A stretch of 64,000 nucleotides of DNA from Deltaproteobacteria bacterium (GCA_021802645.1 JAJZRO010000010.1:1-64000); one strand, 5' to 3'. Counted from the stretch's first letter, positions 51,199 through 61,075 are shown. Notes: generated from the letters alone by a model not told the origin. A program made the numbers and translations.

Positions 51199-51801
51199 AT
51201 GAGCCTGATCCCCTTTGTCATCGAACAAACCCCCCGCGGCGAGCGCTCCTATGACATCTATTCGCGCTTGCTCAAGGAGCGGATCATCTTCCTCGGCACC
51301 GCGGTGAACGACGAGGTGGCCAACGTGGTCATCGCCCAGATGCTCTTTCTCGAGGCGGAGGATCCGGACAAGGACATCACCTTCTACATCAACTCGCCGG
51401 GCGGGGTGGTGACCGCCGGGCTGGCCATCTACGACACCATGCGCTACGTCAAGTGCGACATCGCCACCCTCTGTCTTGGCCAGGCGGCCAGCATGGGGGC
51501 GGTGCTGCTGGCGGCCGGCACCAAGGGCAAGCGTTACTCGCTGCCCAACTCGCGCATCCTCATCCACCAGCCCATGGGCGGTTTCCAGGGCCAGGCCACC
51601 GACATCGACATCCATGCCCGGGAGATCCTGAAGATCCGGCAGAGCCTCAACAAGATCCTGGCCGACCACAGCGGCCAGAAGCTCAAGAGGATCGAGGCCG
51701 ACACCGAGCGCGATTATTTTATGAGTGCCGAAGAGGCCAGGGAGTATGGTATTATTGATAAAGTGTTGGTCGAACGGTCGAACCCCAACGAGGAGTCGTA
51801 A
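51199..51801 (+). CDS. clpP: ATP-dependent Clp protease proteolytic subunit
   Basis: A 200-residue serine protease subunit; 14-mer chamber working with ClpX. Catalytic triad: Ser98 (GQAASMGA), His123 (RILIHQP), Asp172 (ERDYF). It has the N-terminal [22 protein letters not shown] axial-loop region. A GGAAAGG ribosome site lies upstream. clpX follows two bases after its stop and shares the transcript. Confidence 0.98.
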   Translation: MSLIPFVIEQTPRGERSYDIYSRLLKERIIFLGTAVNDEVANVVIAQMLFLEAEDPDKDITFYINSPGGVVTAGLAIYDTMRYVKCDIATLCLGQAASMGAVLLAAGTKGKRYSLPNSRILIHQPMGGFQGQATDIDIHAREILKIRQSLNKILADHSGQKLKRIEADTERDYFMSAEEAREYGIIDKVLVERSNPNEES

Positions 51802-51803
51802 GC

Positions 51804-53066
51804 ATGGCCAAGAACCATAACGGCGAGATCGAGGTGACCTGTTCCTTCTGCGGCAAGACGCAGGATGAGGTCAAGAAGCTCATTGCCGGCCCGACAGTCT
51901 ACATCTGCAACGAATGTATCGACCTCTGCAACGAGATAGTCAGCGAGGATCGGCAACAGGAGCTGGAGGCCCAGGCAGAGGCGGTCACCATGAAGCCGGT
52001 GGACATCAAGGCGCACCTTGATGGCTATGTGATCGGTCAGGAGCAGGCCAAGCGGATCCTGGCCGTGGCGGTGCACAACCACTACAAACGGATCGAGGCC
52101 CAGGGCCGGGGCGACGGCAACGAGGTGGAATTGCAGAAGAGCAACATCCTGCTGGTCGGCCCCACCGGCAGCGGCAAGACCCTGCTGGCCCAGACCCTGG
52201 CCCGCATCCTGAACGTGCCCTTCACCATCGCCGACGCCACGACCCTTACCGAGGCCGGGTACGTCGGTGAGGATGTGGAGAATATCCTGGTCAGCTTGCT
52301 TCAGGCGGCGGACCACGACGTGCAGCGTGCCCAGCGCGGCATCGTCTACATCGACGAGATCGACAAGATCGCCCGCAAGTCCGACTCCGCCTCGATCACC
52401 CGTGATGTCTCCGGCGAGGGTGTGCAGCAGGCGCTCTTGAAGATCATCGAGGGCACCATCGCCAACGTGCCGCCCAAGGGCGGCCGCAAGCACCCGCAAC
52501 AGGAATACATCAAGATCGACACCTCGAACATCCTCTTCATCTGCGGCGGCGCCTTTGTCGGCCTCGACAACGTGATCCGCCAGCGGGTCGGCACCAAGTC
52601 CATGGGCTTCGGCGCCAAGGTGGTGGGCAAGACCAAGAAGAAGATGGGCGAGATCTTAGCCCAGACCGAGTCCGAGGATCTGTTGCGTTTCGGTCTCATC
52701 CCCGAGCTGGTGGGCCGTCTGCCGGTGGTCGCCACCATGGAGGAGCTGCAGGAGGAAGATCTGGTTCGCATCCTGCGCGAGCCCAAGAACGCGCTCACCA
52801 AGCAGTACGAAAGGCTTTTCGAGTACGACGGCATCCGGCTGCGCTTTACCGAAGGAGCGCTGAGCGCCATCGCCAAGGAGGCGATCCGCCGCAAATCCGG
52901 CGCGCGCGGCTTGCGGGCGGTGATGGAGGAGGCGATGCTCGACGTGATGTACGAACTGCCCTCCCAATCCAATGTCCGCGAATGCGTGATCAGCGAGCAG
53001 GTGATCGTCAACCACGATTATCCGGTGGTACTCTACGACAACGAGGAAACCAAGAAGAGCGCCTGA
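51804..53066 (+). CDS. clpX: ATP-dependent Clp protease ATP-binding subunit
   Basis: A 420-residue AAA+ unfoldase. The N-terminal zinc-binding domain has Cys13, Cys16, Cys35 and Cys38. Walker A GPTGSGKT and Walker [10 protein letters not shown] are present. The substrate-gripping loop (GYVGEDVE), the ClpP-docking IGF-like loop region and arginine-rich sensor 2 (KSGARGLR) follow. It unfolds ssrA-tagged and other substrates for ClpP. The ribosome site GAGGAG lies inside the end of clpP. Confidence 0.98.
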   Translation: MAKNHNGEIEVTCSFCGKTQDEVKKLIAGPTVYICNECIDLCNEIVSEDRQQELEAQAEAVTMKPVDIKAHLDGYVIGQEQAKRILAVAVHNHYKRIEAQGRGDGNEVELQKSNILLVGPTGSGKTLLAQTLARILNVPFTIADATTLTEAGYVGEDVENILVSLLQAADHDVQRAQRGIVYIDEIDKIARKSDSASITRDVSGEGVQQALLKIIEGTIANVPPKGGRKHPQQEYIKIDTSNILFICGGAFVGLDNVIRQRVGTKSMGFGAKVVGKTKKKMGEILAQTESEDLLRFGLIPELVGRLPVVATMEELQEEDLVRILREPKNALTKQYERLFEYDGIRLRFTEGALSAIAKEAIRRKSGARGLRAVMEEAMLDVMYELPSQSNVRECVISEQVIVNHDYPVVLYDNEETKKSA

Positions 53067-53094
53067 TCGGTCGCGGCGCCTCTTCCCATCTGCC

Positions 53095-55509
53095 ATGAGC
53101 CTCTTTGCTTCCGACAACAAGGTTTTTCCCATGATGCCCCTGCGGGATATCGTGCTCTTCCCGCACATGGTGGCCCCGCTGGTGGTGGGTCGGGAACGCT
53201 CCATCAAGGCCCTGGAAGAGGCCATGGCCCAACGGTCGGAAATCTTTTTGGCCACCCAGAAGGATGGCGCCCAGGACGAGCCCTCTGAAAAGGATGTTCA
53301 TGAAACCGGTACCGTGGCCACGGTCATGCAGCTGTTGCGGCTGCCGGACGGGACCATCAAGGCGCTGGTGGAAGGCAAACGGCGGGCGCGGATAGTGGAG
53401 CATCTCCCCCAAGCCGAGTTTTTCGTGGTCCGGATCGAGGAGCACACGGAGGAGGCCCTCGGTTCTCACGAGGCCGCGGCCTATCTCCGCGAGTTGCGGG
53501 AATCCTTCCGCGAGTATGTCAAACACAACAAAAAGGTACCCAGCGAGGTGATCAAGTCGCTGGCCCGCGTCGAAGACCCTGCCAAGTTTGTCGATGTCCT
53601 CGCGGCCCATTTGCCCGTGGCCGCGGCGGAAAAACAACCGATTCTCGCCGCCTTCCCACTGGTCGAACGGTTGGAGCTGGTTCTGGGATTGATCCACAAG
53701 GAAATCGAGATCTCCCGGCTGGAGGAAAATATCCGCAGCCGGGTGAAGCAGAAGATGGACAAAACCCAGAAGGAGTACTACCTCGCCGAACAGCTCCGCG
53801 CCATCCAGAAAGAGATGGGCGGGAGCGATGAGGGGGGCTCGGATGTCGCCGAACTGGAGAAGGCGATCAAGCAGAAAAATCTGCCCCAGGCCGCCCGCGA
53901 CAAGGTGGAGCAGGAGTTCAAGAAGCTGAAGATGATGCCCGCCATGTCGGCCGAGGCCACGGTGGTGCGCAATTACATCGACTGCATTCTGAATCTTCCG
54001 TGGCAGGAGAAGAGCGAGTCCACCATCGACATCGATGAGGCGGAGCGCATTCTTGAGGCGGATCATTACGGTTTGGCAAGGCCCAAGGAGCGTATTCTGG
54101 AATATCTCGCGGTGCAGGCCCAGGTGACGAAGATCAAGGGGCCGATCCTCTGCCTGGTGGGGCCGCCGGGGGTGGGCAAGACCTCGCTCTGCAAATCCAT
54201 TGCTCGGGCCATGGACCGCAAATTCGTGCGTCTTTCCTTAGGGGGGGTGCGCGATGAAGCCGAGATCCGCGGCCACCGGCGTACCTACATCGGCGCCATG
54301 CCGGGCAAGATCATCCTTTCCATGCAGAAGGCCAAGGTGGTGAATCCGGTGGTCTGCCTCGACGAGGTGGACAAGATGAGCACGGACTTCCGCGGCGACC
54401 CTTCGGCCGCCCTTCTTGAGGTCCTTGATCCGGAGCAGAACAACAGCTTCAATGACCACTATCTCGACCTCGATTACGATTTGTCCGATGTCTTCTTCGT
54501 GACCACCGCCAACACCCTGATGGGTATCCCGGCGCCGCTCCAGGATCGCATGGAGATCATCAAGCTCAACGGCTACACCGAGGAAGACAAGATGCAGATC
54601 GCCTTGGGGTTCCTGGTGCCGAAGCAACTGGAGGCGAACGGTTTTGCGCCCCACGACATCATGGTGGCCGAAGGCGCGGTGCGGGAGATCATCCGCCGCT
54701 ATACCCGCGAGGCCGGGGTGCGGAACCTGGAGCGCAGCATTGCTGCCATTTGCCGCAAGGTGGCCCGCGAACGCCTCCAAAAGAAGACGACCAAAAAGTT
54801 TCGTATCGCTCCAGCCTCCGTTGCCAAGTATCTCGGGGTGCCGAAATACCGGTTCGGTCTGGCCGAGGAGATCGACCGGGTGGGGCTTGCCACCGGACTC
54901 GCCTGGACCGAGGTGGGCGGCGAGCTGCTGCAGATCGAGACCGCTCTCATGCCTGGCAGGGGTAAGCTCATCGTGACCGGCAAGCTGGGGGAGGTCATGC
55001 AGGAGTCGGCCCAGGCCGCCGTGAGCTACGTGCGGACCAGGGCCTTGCGCCTCGGTCTGTTGCCCGATTTCTACCAGGACCTTGACATCCACATCCATGT
55101 GCCTGAGGGTGCCATTCCCAAGGACGGCCCCTCGGCCGGCATTACCATGGTCACCTCGCTGGTGTCGGCCATGCTGAAGATACCGGTGCGTAAGGATGTG
55201 GCCATGACCGGCGAGGTGACCTTGCGCGGTCGCGTGCTGCCGATTGGCGGCTTGACCGAGAAGCTGCTGGCGGCCAAGCGCGGGAATATCAAGCTGGTGC
55301 TCATCCCCAGGGAGAACGAGCGCGACCTCAAGGAGATTCCGGCCAGGATTCTGAAGGATCTGGAGATCGTGCTGGTGGAGCATGTGGACCAAGTGCTGGA
55401 GCGGGCCTTGCTGTTCCGTGAGAACGAGACATTGTTCAAGGGCACGGCCAAGGCGCCAATGACCAGTGGGCTTGGCTATGGCATGGACGGCACCGTGGCG
55501 GCCCACTAA
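53095..55509 (+). CDS. lon: ATP-dependent protease Lon
   Basis: An 804-residue LonA. N-terminal substrate domain ([15 protein letters not shown]), coiled coil (about 190-260), AAA+ domain with Walker [10 protein letters not shown] near residue 356 and Walker [10 protein letters not shown], and protease domain with catalytic Ser680 (PKDGPSAG) and Lys723 (GGLTEKLLA). It degrades damaged and regulatory proteins. It begins 28 bases after clpX; the ribosome site before ATG 53095 is weak. No clear terminator follows. Confidence 0.98.
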   Translation: MSLFASDNKVFPMMPLRDIVLFPHMVAPLVVGRERSIKALEEAMAQRSEIFLATQKDGAQDEPSEKDVHETGTVATVMQLLRLPDGTIKALVEGKRRARIVEHLPQAEFFVVRIEEHTEEALGSHEAAAYLRELRESFREYVKHNKKVPSEVIKSLARVEDPAKFVDVLAAHLPVAAAEKQPILAAFPLVERLELVLGLIHKEIEISRLEENIRSRVKQKMDKTQKEYYLAEQLRAIQKEMGGSDEGGSDVAELEKAIKQKNLPQAARDKVEQEFKKLKMMPAMSAEATVVRNYIDCILNLPWQEKSESTIDIDEAERILEADHYGLARPKERILEYLAVQAQVTKIKGPILCLVGPPGVGKTSLCKSIARAMDRKFVRLSLGGVRDEAEIRGHRRTYIGAMPGKIILSMQKAKVVNPVVCLDEVDKMSTDFRGDPSAALLEVLDPEQNNSFNDHYLDLDYDLSDVFFVTTANTLMGIPAPLQDRMEIIKLNGYTEEDKMQIALGFLVPKQLEANGFAPHDIMVAEGAVREIIRRYTREAGVRNLERSIAAICRKVARERLQKKTTKKFRIAPASVAKYLGVPKYRFGLAEEIDRVGLATGLAWTEVGGELLQIETALMPGRGKLIVTGKLGEVMQESAQAAVSYVRTRALRLGLLPDFYQDLDIHIHVPEGAIPKDGPSAGITMVTSLVSAMLKIPVRKDVAMTGEVTLRGRVLPIGGLTEKLLAAKRGNIKLVLIPRENERDLKEIPARILKDLEIVLVEHVDQVLERALLFRENETLFKGTAKAPMTSGLGYGMDGTVAAH

Positions 55510-55578
55510 GGGGGGCGCGCAACTGTCGTCGCATGGTCCGTCGTAGCTGGACATTTTCATCGAAGACCGAGTTTTCCC

Positions 55579-55607
55579 TTGACGAAACAAGGCCCACATG
55601 GTTTAAA
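55579..55607 (+). promoter_or_regulatory. promoter of the tRNA-Val/tRNA-Asp unit
   Basis: TTGACG (55579-55584) and TTTAAA (55602-55607), spacer 17 bases, 17 bases before the mature tRNA-Val. Confidence 0.55.
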
Positions 55608-55624
55608 GGGTGCCACATTTGCGA

Positions 55625-55700
55625 GGGCGAATAGCTCAGCTGGGAGAGCGTCGGCCTTACAAGCCGAGGGTCACAGGTTCGATCCCTGTTTCGCCCACCA
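55625..55700 (+). tRNA. tRNA-Val (anticodon UAC)
   Basis: A 76-base tRNA with acceptor GGGCGAA/TTCGCCC, anticodon loop CTTACAA (TAC), T arm ACAGG-TTCGATC-CCTGT, discriminator A and encoded CCA. It shares a transcript with tRNA-Asp seven bases further on. Confidence 0.98.
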
Positions 55701-55707
55701 AAGTTGA

Positions 55708-55784
55708 GGAGTGGTAGTTCAGTCGGTTAGAACGCCGGCCTGTCACGCCGGAGGTCGCGGGTTCGAGCCCCGTCCGCTCCGCCA
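55708..55784 (+). tRNA. tRNA-Asp (anticodon GUC)
   Basis: A 77-base tRNA with acceptor GGAGTGG/CCGCTCC (one G-T pair), anticodon stem CCGGC/GCCGG and loop CTGTCAC (GTC at 55742-55744), T arm GCGGG-TTCGAGC-CCCGT, discriminator G and encoded CCA. Followed by a terminator. Confidence 0.98.
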
Positions 55785-55795
55785 GCAACTCAGAG

Positions 55796-55827
55796 AGGGA
55801 TCACCGGAAGGTTGATCCCTTTTTTTT
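55796..55827 (+). terminator. intrinsic terminator of the tRNA unit
   Basis: AGGGATCA pairs with TGATCCCT around a nine-base loop, followed by a run of eight Ts. Confidence 0.92.
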
Positions 55828-55883
55828 GTTTTGTACGCCCTGCAACAAGCCGGAAATGAGGGCCATTCTGGGCGAGAATACGC

Positions 55884-55912
55884 TTGACAAGGGGGGTGGC
55901 TCTCTGTATATC
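55884..55912 (+). promoter_or_regulatory. sigma-70 promoter of the mla operon
   Basis: TTGACA (55884-55889) and TATATC (55907-55912), spacer exactly 17 bases. It predicts transcription from about 55920, a 70-base leader before mlaE. Confidence 0.7.
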
Positions 55913-55989
55913 CTTGTTAGGTTTTGTTTTGATTGAATTTTTCGCGCAAAAGGCGATCCGTTTCGGTTCGCGCCCAAGAAGAGTACACC

Positions 55990-56778
55990 ATGCTGCAACA
56001 GATTGAGCGGCTCGGCAACAATACGATTTACTACCTGCAAGACCTGGGGCGGATGGGGCGTTTCCTGCTCCGCTCCATCGGCGGCATTTTTCAGCGTCCT
56101 TTTCGTTTGCAGGCGACGATCCGCCAGACGCAACTCATCGGCGCCAATTCCTTTGTGGTCATTTTTTTCACCGCAGCCTTTACCGGAATGGTTCTAGGGC
56201 TACAGGGTTATTACACCCTGCGCAAGTTCGGTTCCGAGGGGGCGCTCGGTTCCGCAGTAGCCCTTTCACTCATCCGTGAGCTGGGCCCGGTGCTGACCGC
56301 CCTCATGGTGACGGGCCGGGCCGGCTCAGCCATGTGCGCGGAGCTCGGCATCATGCGCAATTCGGAGCAGCTTGACGCGCTGGAATGCATGGCCGTGGAC
56401 CCCTTCCGTTACCTTATCACCCCGAAACTCCTGGCCACCCTCATCTCCATCCCTCTCCTCACTCTTATTTTCAACGTGGTCGGTATCTTCGGCGGTTATG
56501 TCGCCGGGGTCAAGCTGTTGGGGGTTAATCCAGGAGCCTATTTCAGCGGCATGGCGCAGAGCGTCATCAACAAGGACATCAACCTCTGCATCGTCAAGTC
56601 CTTTGTTTTTGCCTTGCTGGTGGTTTGGATCTGCACCGGTCGCGGTTATTTTGTCCACGCCATCCGTGGCGCGGGTTTCGGTGCCGAAGGAGTGAGTCGG
56701 GTGACCACCCAGGCAGTGGTGCTTTCCTCCATCAGTATCCTTATTTGGGACTATCTGCTGACGGCGATTTTGCTATGA
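55990..56778 (+). CDS. mlaE: phospholipid ABC transporter permease MlaE
   Basis: A 262-residue MlaE-family permease with five or six hydrophobic spans (FVVIFFTAAFTGMVLGLQG, LSLIRELGPVLTALMVTGRAGSAMCAELG as the coupling region, LATLISIPLLTLIFNVVGIFGG). It is the membrane part of the inner-membrane MlaFEDB complex moving phospholipid between inner and outer membrane. I use ATG 55990 with AGAAGAG before it; an in-frame start at 55933 lacks a site. It overlaps mlaF by the ATGA junction. Confidence 0.95.
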   Translation: MLQQIERLGNNTIYYLQDLGRMGRFLLRSIGGIFQRPFRLQATIRQTQLIGANSFVVIFFTAAFTGMVLGLQGYYTLRKFGSEGALGSAVALSLIRELGPVLTALMVTGRAGSAMCAELGIMRNSEQLDALECMAVDPFRYLITPKLLATLISIPLLTLIFNVVGIFGGYVAGVKLLGVNPGAYFSGMAQSVINKDINLCIVKSFVFALLVVWICTGRGYFVHAIRGAGFGAEGVSRVTTQAVVLSSISILIWDYLLTAILL

Positions 56779-57542
56779 ACGAGCCGATCATCCAATTCGA
56801 CGCTGTCAGCAAGTCCTTTGGCAGCCAGCGGGTACTTGCCGGGGTGGATTTCGTCATTCCGTCGGGCAAGACCACGGTGATCGCCGGGGCCAGCGGCCAG
56901 GGCAAGAGCGTGACATTGAAGCTCATGTTGGGCCTTTTGAGGCCGGATGCGGGGCGGATATTGGTCAAGGGACAAGACGTGGCGCAGATGGGCGCCAGTG
57001 GCTTGAATGCGATGCGCATGCATTTCGGGGTGCTGTTCCAGGGGGCAGCCCTCCTTGATTCGCTTTCGGTTTTCGACAACGTGGCCCTTCCTTTGGAGGA
57101 ACGCACCAAGCTTTCCCGCCCGGAAATCCGTGCCAAGGTGCTGGGCATGCTCGACCAACTTGGTCTCGGTGGTCACGAAAATAAATTTCCGGCCCAGCTT
57201 TCCGGTGGCATGAAAAAACGGGTGGGGTTGGCCAGGGCGCTTATGCTGCAACCGGAGATCATGCTTTTTGATGAGCCTACCACCGGCCTGGATCCAGAGA
57301 AATCCATGGAGATTTATCAACTCTTTGCGCGAACTCAGCAGCAGTTCGGTTATACCTCGATCATCGTGAGTCACGATATCCCCAAGATTTTCAATCTGGC
57401 CGATCACGTCATTATCATGGACAAGGGGAAGATTTCCGCGTTCGAAAACCCCGAGGCCATCCAGCACAGTACGGACCCGGATATCAGGGAGTTTGTCCAT
57501 ACGACCATGGGCAACATTTATCGAAGCAGGGAAATGGAATAG
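56775..57542 (+). CDS. mlaF: phospholipid ABC transporter ATPase MlaF
   Basis: A 255-residue ABC ATPase: Walker A AGASGQGKSV, signature LSGGMKKRVGLARAL, Walker B MLFDEPTTGLDPE, H-loop IVSHDIPK. The GGMKKR form is typical of the Mla/Ttg2 group. Its start overlaps the mlaE stop by four bases. It energises lipid transport in the Mla system. Confidence 0.95.
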   Translation: MNEPIIQFDAVSKSFGSQRVLAGVDFVIPSGKTTVIAGASGQGKSVTLKLMLGLLRPDAGRILVKGQDVAQMGASGLNAMRMHFGVLFQGAALLDSLSVFDNVALPLEERTKLSRPEIRAKVLGMLDQLGLGGHENKFPAQLSGGMKKRVGLARALMLQPEIMLFDEPTTGLDPEKSMEIYQLFARTQQQFGYTSIIVSHDIPKIFNLADHVIIMDKGKISAFENPEAIQHSTDPDIREFVHTTMGNIYRSREME

Positions 57543-57546
57543 GGCC

Positions 57547-57993
57547 ATGAAGAAACTCAATGTAGATCTGATCGTCGGGCTTTTCGTCGTGGCCGGTTTT
57601 CTGGCCTTTGTCTATCTCTCCTTGCAATTGGGTGAATTTTCCCCTTTTTCCATGGAGAAGGATTACGAGGTTAAGGCGGAATTCACCAACATCTCCGGCC
57701 TGAAACCGGGGGCGGTGGTAGAGATTGCCGGGGTTCCTGTCGGCAAGGTTGCGAAAATCTATCTGGGGAAAGAGGACCGTGCGGTCATCTCCATGGCCAT
57801 CGACAAAAAAATAAAGATCAGCGAGGACGCCATTGCCTCAGTCCGGACCCAGGGAATCATCGGCGATAAATATGTCCGGATTAGCCAGGGCGGAAGTTCG
57901 GATTTTCTGAAGAATGGGGATTCGATCACGGACACCGAATCGGTGGTGGACTTGGAGGAACTGGTCAGCAAATACATCTTCGGTAAAGTGTGA
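57547..57993 (+). CDS. mlaD: MCE-domain phospholipid-binding protein MlaD
   Basis: A 148-residue protein with one membrane anchor (LIVGLFVVAGFLAFVYLSL, about 8-26) and a single MCE domain (YEVKAEFTNISGLKPGAVVEIAGVPVGKV to TDTESVVDLEELVSKY). MlaD forms a periplasmic hexameric ring on MlaFE. The start is four bases after mlaF; an in-frame start at 57493 would lie inside mlaF. Size matches E. coli-type MlaD. Confidence 0.94.
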   Translation: MKKLNVDLIVGLFVVAGFLAFVYLSLQLGEFSPFSMEKDYEVKAEFTNISGLKPGAVVEIAGVPVGKVAKIYLGKEDRAVISMAIDKKIKISEDAIASVRTQGIIGDKYVRISQGGSSDFLKNGDSITDTESVVDLEELVSKYIFGKV

Positions 57994-58145
57994 GGGACGC
58001 ACCGGGCGCCTTGCTCGGCAGATGCCTTTAGTTAATGCTTGCGGCGCAAGGTGATTTGGACGATTATGAAAAAGGGATATGGGGCGCAATGACCCATAAT
58101 TGTTTGTCGGGGACACTTCGGCGTCATATGGTTGAGGATGGCATT

Positions 58146-58943
58146 ATGAAGAATCGGGCGGGTTTTGTGGTTGCGTGGTGTCTGATCTTGTTTTTCCTGG
58201 GATTCAGGGTTCCCGTGGCGCAGGCGGCTGCGGATCCCTATACGGAAGAGATGGCCAGTACCAGCGAATCGAACGGAATGGAGGCGATTGCCGATCCGTT
58301 AGAGCCAATGAATCGGTTCTTTTTTGAATTCAACGACCGACTTTATTTTTGGGTTTTGAAACCCGTTTCCACCGGGTATTCCTACGTGGTGGCGGAGGAC
58401 GTCCGGATGAGTATCCGCGATTTCTTCTACAACCTGCTTGCCCCGGTACGGATCGTCAACAGTCTCCTACAGGGCAAGGTGAAAAACAGCGCCACGGAAC
58501 TGGGCCGCTTTGTCATCAACTCGACCGTCGGGGTGGTTGGCTTCGGCGACCCGGCCACGAACGAATTCGGCCTGCCCCGTAGGGACGAGGACTTGGGGCA
58601 GACGTTGGGGGTATACGGGATCGGGGATGGCTTTTATATCTGTTGGCCGATTCTGGGTCCTTCATCCCTGCGGGATACGGTCGGGCTGGTGGGGGATTCT
58701 TTTCTCGATCCGGTTTCTTATCTGATGGCCGCGGATTTCGCCGCCGGTGCCGCGGTCTATAGCGGTTCCGAGGTGAACAAGACTTCGTTGACCCTTGGCG
58801 ATTACGAGGAGTTCAAGGAGGCCGCCTTTGACCCCTATCTGGCCTTGCGTGATGCCTATCAGCAGTATCGGCGGAATAAGATAAAAGACGGGAACGGCGC
58901 CCCGGACAGTTCGCTCTACAAGGAAAAAAGGGACGAGGACTGA
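58146..58943 (+). CDS. mlaA: outer-membrane lipid asymmetry protein MlaA (VacJ)
   Basis: A 265-residue MlaA with an N-terminal signal (about 1-28: MKNRAGFVVAWCLILFFLGFRVPVAQA). No lipobox Cys is evident; the E. coli protein is a lipoprotein, so the form is somewhat different. Family motifs include DPLEPMNRFFFEFNDRLYFWVLKPVSTGY, RINNFLSNLLAPVRIVN-like RDFFYNLLAPVRIVN, TVGVVGFGDPA and WPILGPSSLRDT. It takes misplaced phospholipids from the outer leaflet to MlaC. ATG 58146 has GAGG eight bases upstream; 150 bases separate it from mlaD. Confidence 0.93.
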   Translation: MKNRAGFVVAWCLILFFLGFRVPVAQAAADPYTEEMASTSESNGMEAIADPLEPMNRFFFEFNDRLYFWVLKPVSTGYSYVVAEDVRMSIRDFFYNLLAPVRIVNSLLQGKVKNSATELGRFVINSTVGVVGFGDPATNEFGLPRRDEDLGQTLGVYGIGDGFYICWPILGPSSLRDTVGLVGDSFLDPVSYLMAADFAAGAAVYSGSEVNKTSLTLGDYEEFKEAAFDPYLALRDAYQQYRRNKIKDGNGAPDSSLYKEKRDED

Positions 58944-59194
58944 CCGCGGGAATTTCCCGATGAGCGTTTCTGTGCCCCTCTTTTTTCTCAGGTGGGCATA
59001 GGTTGAGGCGCGCCCCGACGGGACCCGAAAACAGATGTTGCAGCGCGAGGGAAGTCCCGGTATAAGTGCTCCCATTGGTATCGCGATAGATTTGTTCATC
59101 ATCCACACTCCTTAAAAATATTGTTTCTCCTGGCGGGCGGCCGCCTGAACCGTGCCGCTGCGGGGAAGCAGCCAACTGAATAGAGAGAGTCGCC

Positions 59195-59854
59195 ATGCGT
59201 TTTCCCTGGAAAGTCTTGGTAATCGGGTTGAACCTTCTCTTCCTGTTGTCCGCGATGGGCGGTCGCGCGGTTGCTGCGCCAGCTGAACCGTTGGCGGTGG
59301 TGAAGCAGGCAGTGGACGAAATTCTCTCTATCTTGCAGGACAAAAAGTTTTCAGGCGCCGCCAAAAAGGAAGAGCGGTGGAAGCGGATCAGTGTGGTGGT
59401 GGAAAATTATTTTGATTTTGAAGAAATATCCATGCGAACCCTCGCCCAGGCATGGAAAGAGCGGACTCCGGCGGAGCGTAAACAGTTTGTCGGACTCTTC
59501 CGGCAATTGTTGGAACGGACATATATCAACAAGGTCGATAATTATTGCCACGAACAGGGTGTTGCCTGCGTTGGCAAGGTGGTGAACTTCAAGCGTCAGG
59601 AGATTCAGGGCGACAAGGCCGTTGTCTATACCAGTTTCGTCCGGGATAACGTCGAGACACCGGTGGAATATAAGCTACAGAATGAATCCGGCCGCTGGAT
59701 GGTCTACGATGTGGTCATTGAGGGCGTCAGCCTGGTGCGTAACTATCGTTCCCAGTTCAAGAGCATCCTTGCCAGGGAACAGTTCGGGGGGCTGCTGGCC
59801 AAAATGGAAGAGAAGGTCAAGAAGGGCGAACCGATGGAGGGGGCGCCGAAATGA
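59195..59854 (+). CDS. mlaC: periplasmic phospholipid-binding protein MlaC
   Basis: A 219-residue Tgt2/MlaC-family protein with signal peptide (about 1-28, VLVIGLNLLFLLSAMGGRAVAA). It has the NTF2-like lipid pocket domain (RTLAQAWKERTPAERKQFVGLFRQLLERTYINKV, and WMVYDVVIEGVSLVRNYRSQF near the end, the most conserved part). It shuttles phospholipids between MlaA and MlaFED. AGAGAGAG precedes the ATG. The stop overlaps the next gene as ATGA. Confidence 0.94.
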   Translation: MRFPWKVLVIGLNLLFLLSAMGGRAVAAPAEPLAVVKQAVDEILSILQDKKFSGAAKKEERWKRISVVVENYFDFEEISMRTLAQAWKERTPAERKQFVGLFRQLLERTYINKVDNYCHEQGVACVGKVVNFKRQEIQGDKAVVYTSFVRDNVETPVEYKLQNESGRWMVYDVVIEGVSLVRNYRSQFKSILAREQFGGLLAKMEEKVKKGEPMEGAPK

Positions 59855-60342
59855 CGGCTACGGCCTCGGCGCATGAGGCCAAGGGTGCCGCTTTGCCGTT
59901 GGCGACAGTTCGGGAACTGAACGCCATCCTGCCTTTCTTTTCGTCCCAAGAAGTGGAAGATCTGTTGCCCTATGTGACCCAGCGCACAGTGGCGGCTGGC
60001 GAGGGGCTGTTGCGGGACGGTGACCCGGCGGATTTTTTGGGGTTTCTTCTTGCCGGCCGCTTGGCGGTGAAGAAGGAGACCGCCTTCCAAGGCAAATATA
60101 TCCTGGTGGCGGTCATTGAGCCGGGAGGGCTGGTCGGTGAATTGGCGGCGGTGGAAAAAGGCCGGCGGAGTGCCACCGTGGTAGCCATGGAGGAATGCCG
60201 GTTGCTGCTGCTTTCCCACGACGCCATGAACCGGATGCTTGTGGAGAAGAGTGCCTTGGGAATCGCGGTGCTCAAGCGGGTTATCCATGTCCAGGGGCAT
60301 CGACTGCGCCAAGCCAGTGAGCGACTCTCCTGGATACTCTAG
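59851..60342 (+). CDS. cyclic-nucleotide-binding domain protein
   Basis: A 163-residue protein consisting of one cNMP-binding domain (about 22-150): LLRDGDPADFLGFLLAGRLAV, GKYILVAVIEPGGLVGELAAVEKGRRSATVVAMEECRLLLL with the phosphate-cassette-like GGLVGELAAV...RSATV. There is no HTH, so unlike Crp it should not bind DNA. It overlaps mlaC by four bases, so it belongs to the mla operon and may regulate lipid transport or envelope stress. The ligand (cAMP, cGMP or none) cannot be read. A terminator follows. Confidence 0.85.
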   Translation: MTATASAHEAKGAALPLATVRELNAILPFFSSQEVEDLLPYVTQRTVAAGEGLLRDGDPADFLGFLLAGRLAVKKETAFQGKYILVAVIEPGGLVGELAAVEKGRRSATVVAMEECRLLLLSHDAMNRMLVEKSALGIAVLKRVIHVQGHRLRQASERLSWIL

Positions 60343-60407
60343 CCCCAGTGTCCAGCGTCGTATTCGGTTCCCGACAACTCCTTTGGCTCCTCAAATAGTA
60401 CGGCGTA

Positions 60408-60442
60408 CCCCGGTCTGCTGCCGGGGCGTTTTGGTTTTTTTT
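60408..60442 (+). terminator. probable terminator of the mla operon
   Basis: CCCCGG (60408-60413) and CCGGGG (60421-60426) pair around a seven-base loop, followed by CGTTTTGG and eight Ts (60435-60442). Confidence 0.65.
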
Positions 60443-60455
60443 AGTGAGCGCCTTC

Positions 60456-61025
60456 ATGGCTGATCCGGATGTGGCAAAGGGCTGGCGGCGACGCTGCAAG
60501 CGGGATGAGGCAAAGAGTGGCGAGAGGCTTCCCCCACAGCTGCCCCACCGATTTGTGCGTAGTCTCCTGGCATACGGGATACTGGTTTTCCTGCTGACCG
60601 CATTTTTTATCCATACCAGGCAACTTCCTTATGATTATCTCGCCTGGGCGACGCTGTTGGGAGTTTTGTTTGGCGTTGCCATTGCCGGCTTCGACCGCCT
60701 CGCCTCTTGGCTGCGCACCTTTCTTGCGTTGCGTTGCAGCCGGGCGATCTGTGGATTTCTACTCTTTTTTGCCTACGTCCTTGGCTATCTGGTGCTTTTT
60801 TCCTTGATCGTCACCTATCCGGTGGGCATTCTCATCGAGCGGGGCAGCGGCTCGGCGGCCACGGCCATGGCGTATGGGCTTTTCACCATCAACATCATCC
60901 TGGTTTTTGCCATTTTGGGCTGGCTTGACTGGGAGCGTTTCGTGGCCAGTCGACGAGACCGCTTTCCGTGGCATCGGCGCCCCGCCGCGCCGGAGTCTGA
61001 GGGTGCGAAAACACTTGACAAGTAA
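60456..61025 (+). CDS. membrane protein of unknown function
   Basis: A 189-residue protein with a basic N-terminus (about 1-37) and four hydrophobic spans: LLAYGILVFLLTAFFIHT, YLAWATLLGVLFGVAIAGF, GFLLFFAYVLGYLVLFSLIVTYPVGILI and AYGLFTINIILVFAILGWLDW. I do not recognise a family. An upstream in-frame GTG at 60444 lies two bases after the terminator T-run and is unlikely. The stop codon overlaps the -35 box of the next operon. The position between the Mla and fatty-acid operons suggests an envelope role, nothing firmer. Confidence 0.7.
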   Translation: MADPDVAKGWRRRCKRDEAKSGERLPPQLPHRFVRSLLAYGILVFLLTAFFIHTRQLPYDYLAWATLLGVLFGVAIAGFDRLASWLRTFLALRCSRAICGFLLFFAYVLGYLVLFSLIVTYPVGILIERGSGSAATAMAYGLFTINIILVFAILGWLDWERFVASRRDRFPWHRRPAAPESEGAKTLDK

Positions 61026-61042
61026 CGGGAATTGTCTATACT
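61015..61042 (+). promoter_or_regulatory. sigma-70 promoter of the yceD-rpmF-plsX-fabH operon
   Basis: TTGACA (61015-61020) and TATACT (61037-61042), spacer 16 bases; the -35 box lies within the end of the preceding gene. Confidence 0.7.
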
Positions 61043-61075
61043 CCGACGTTCTATTTTCGGCGAACAGGTGAGCCT

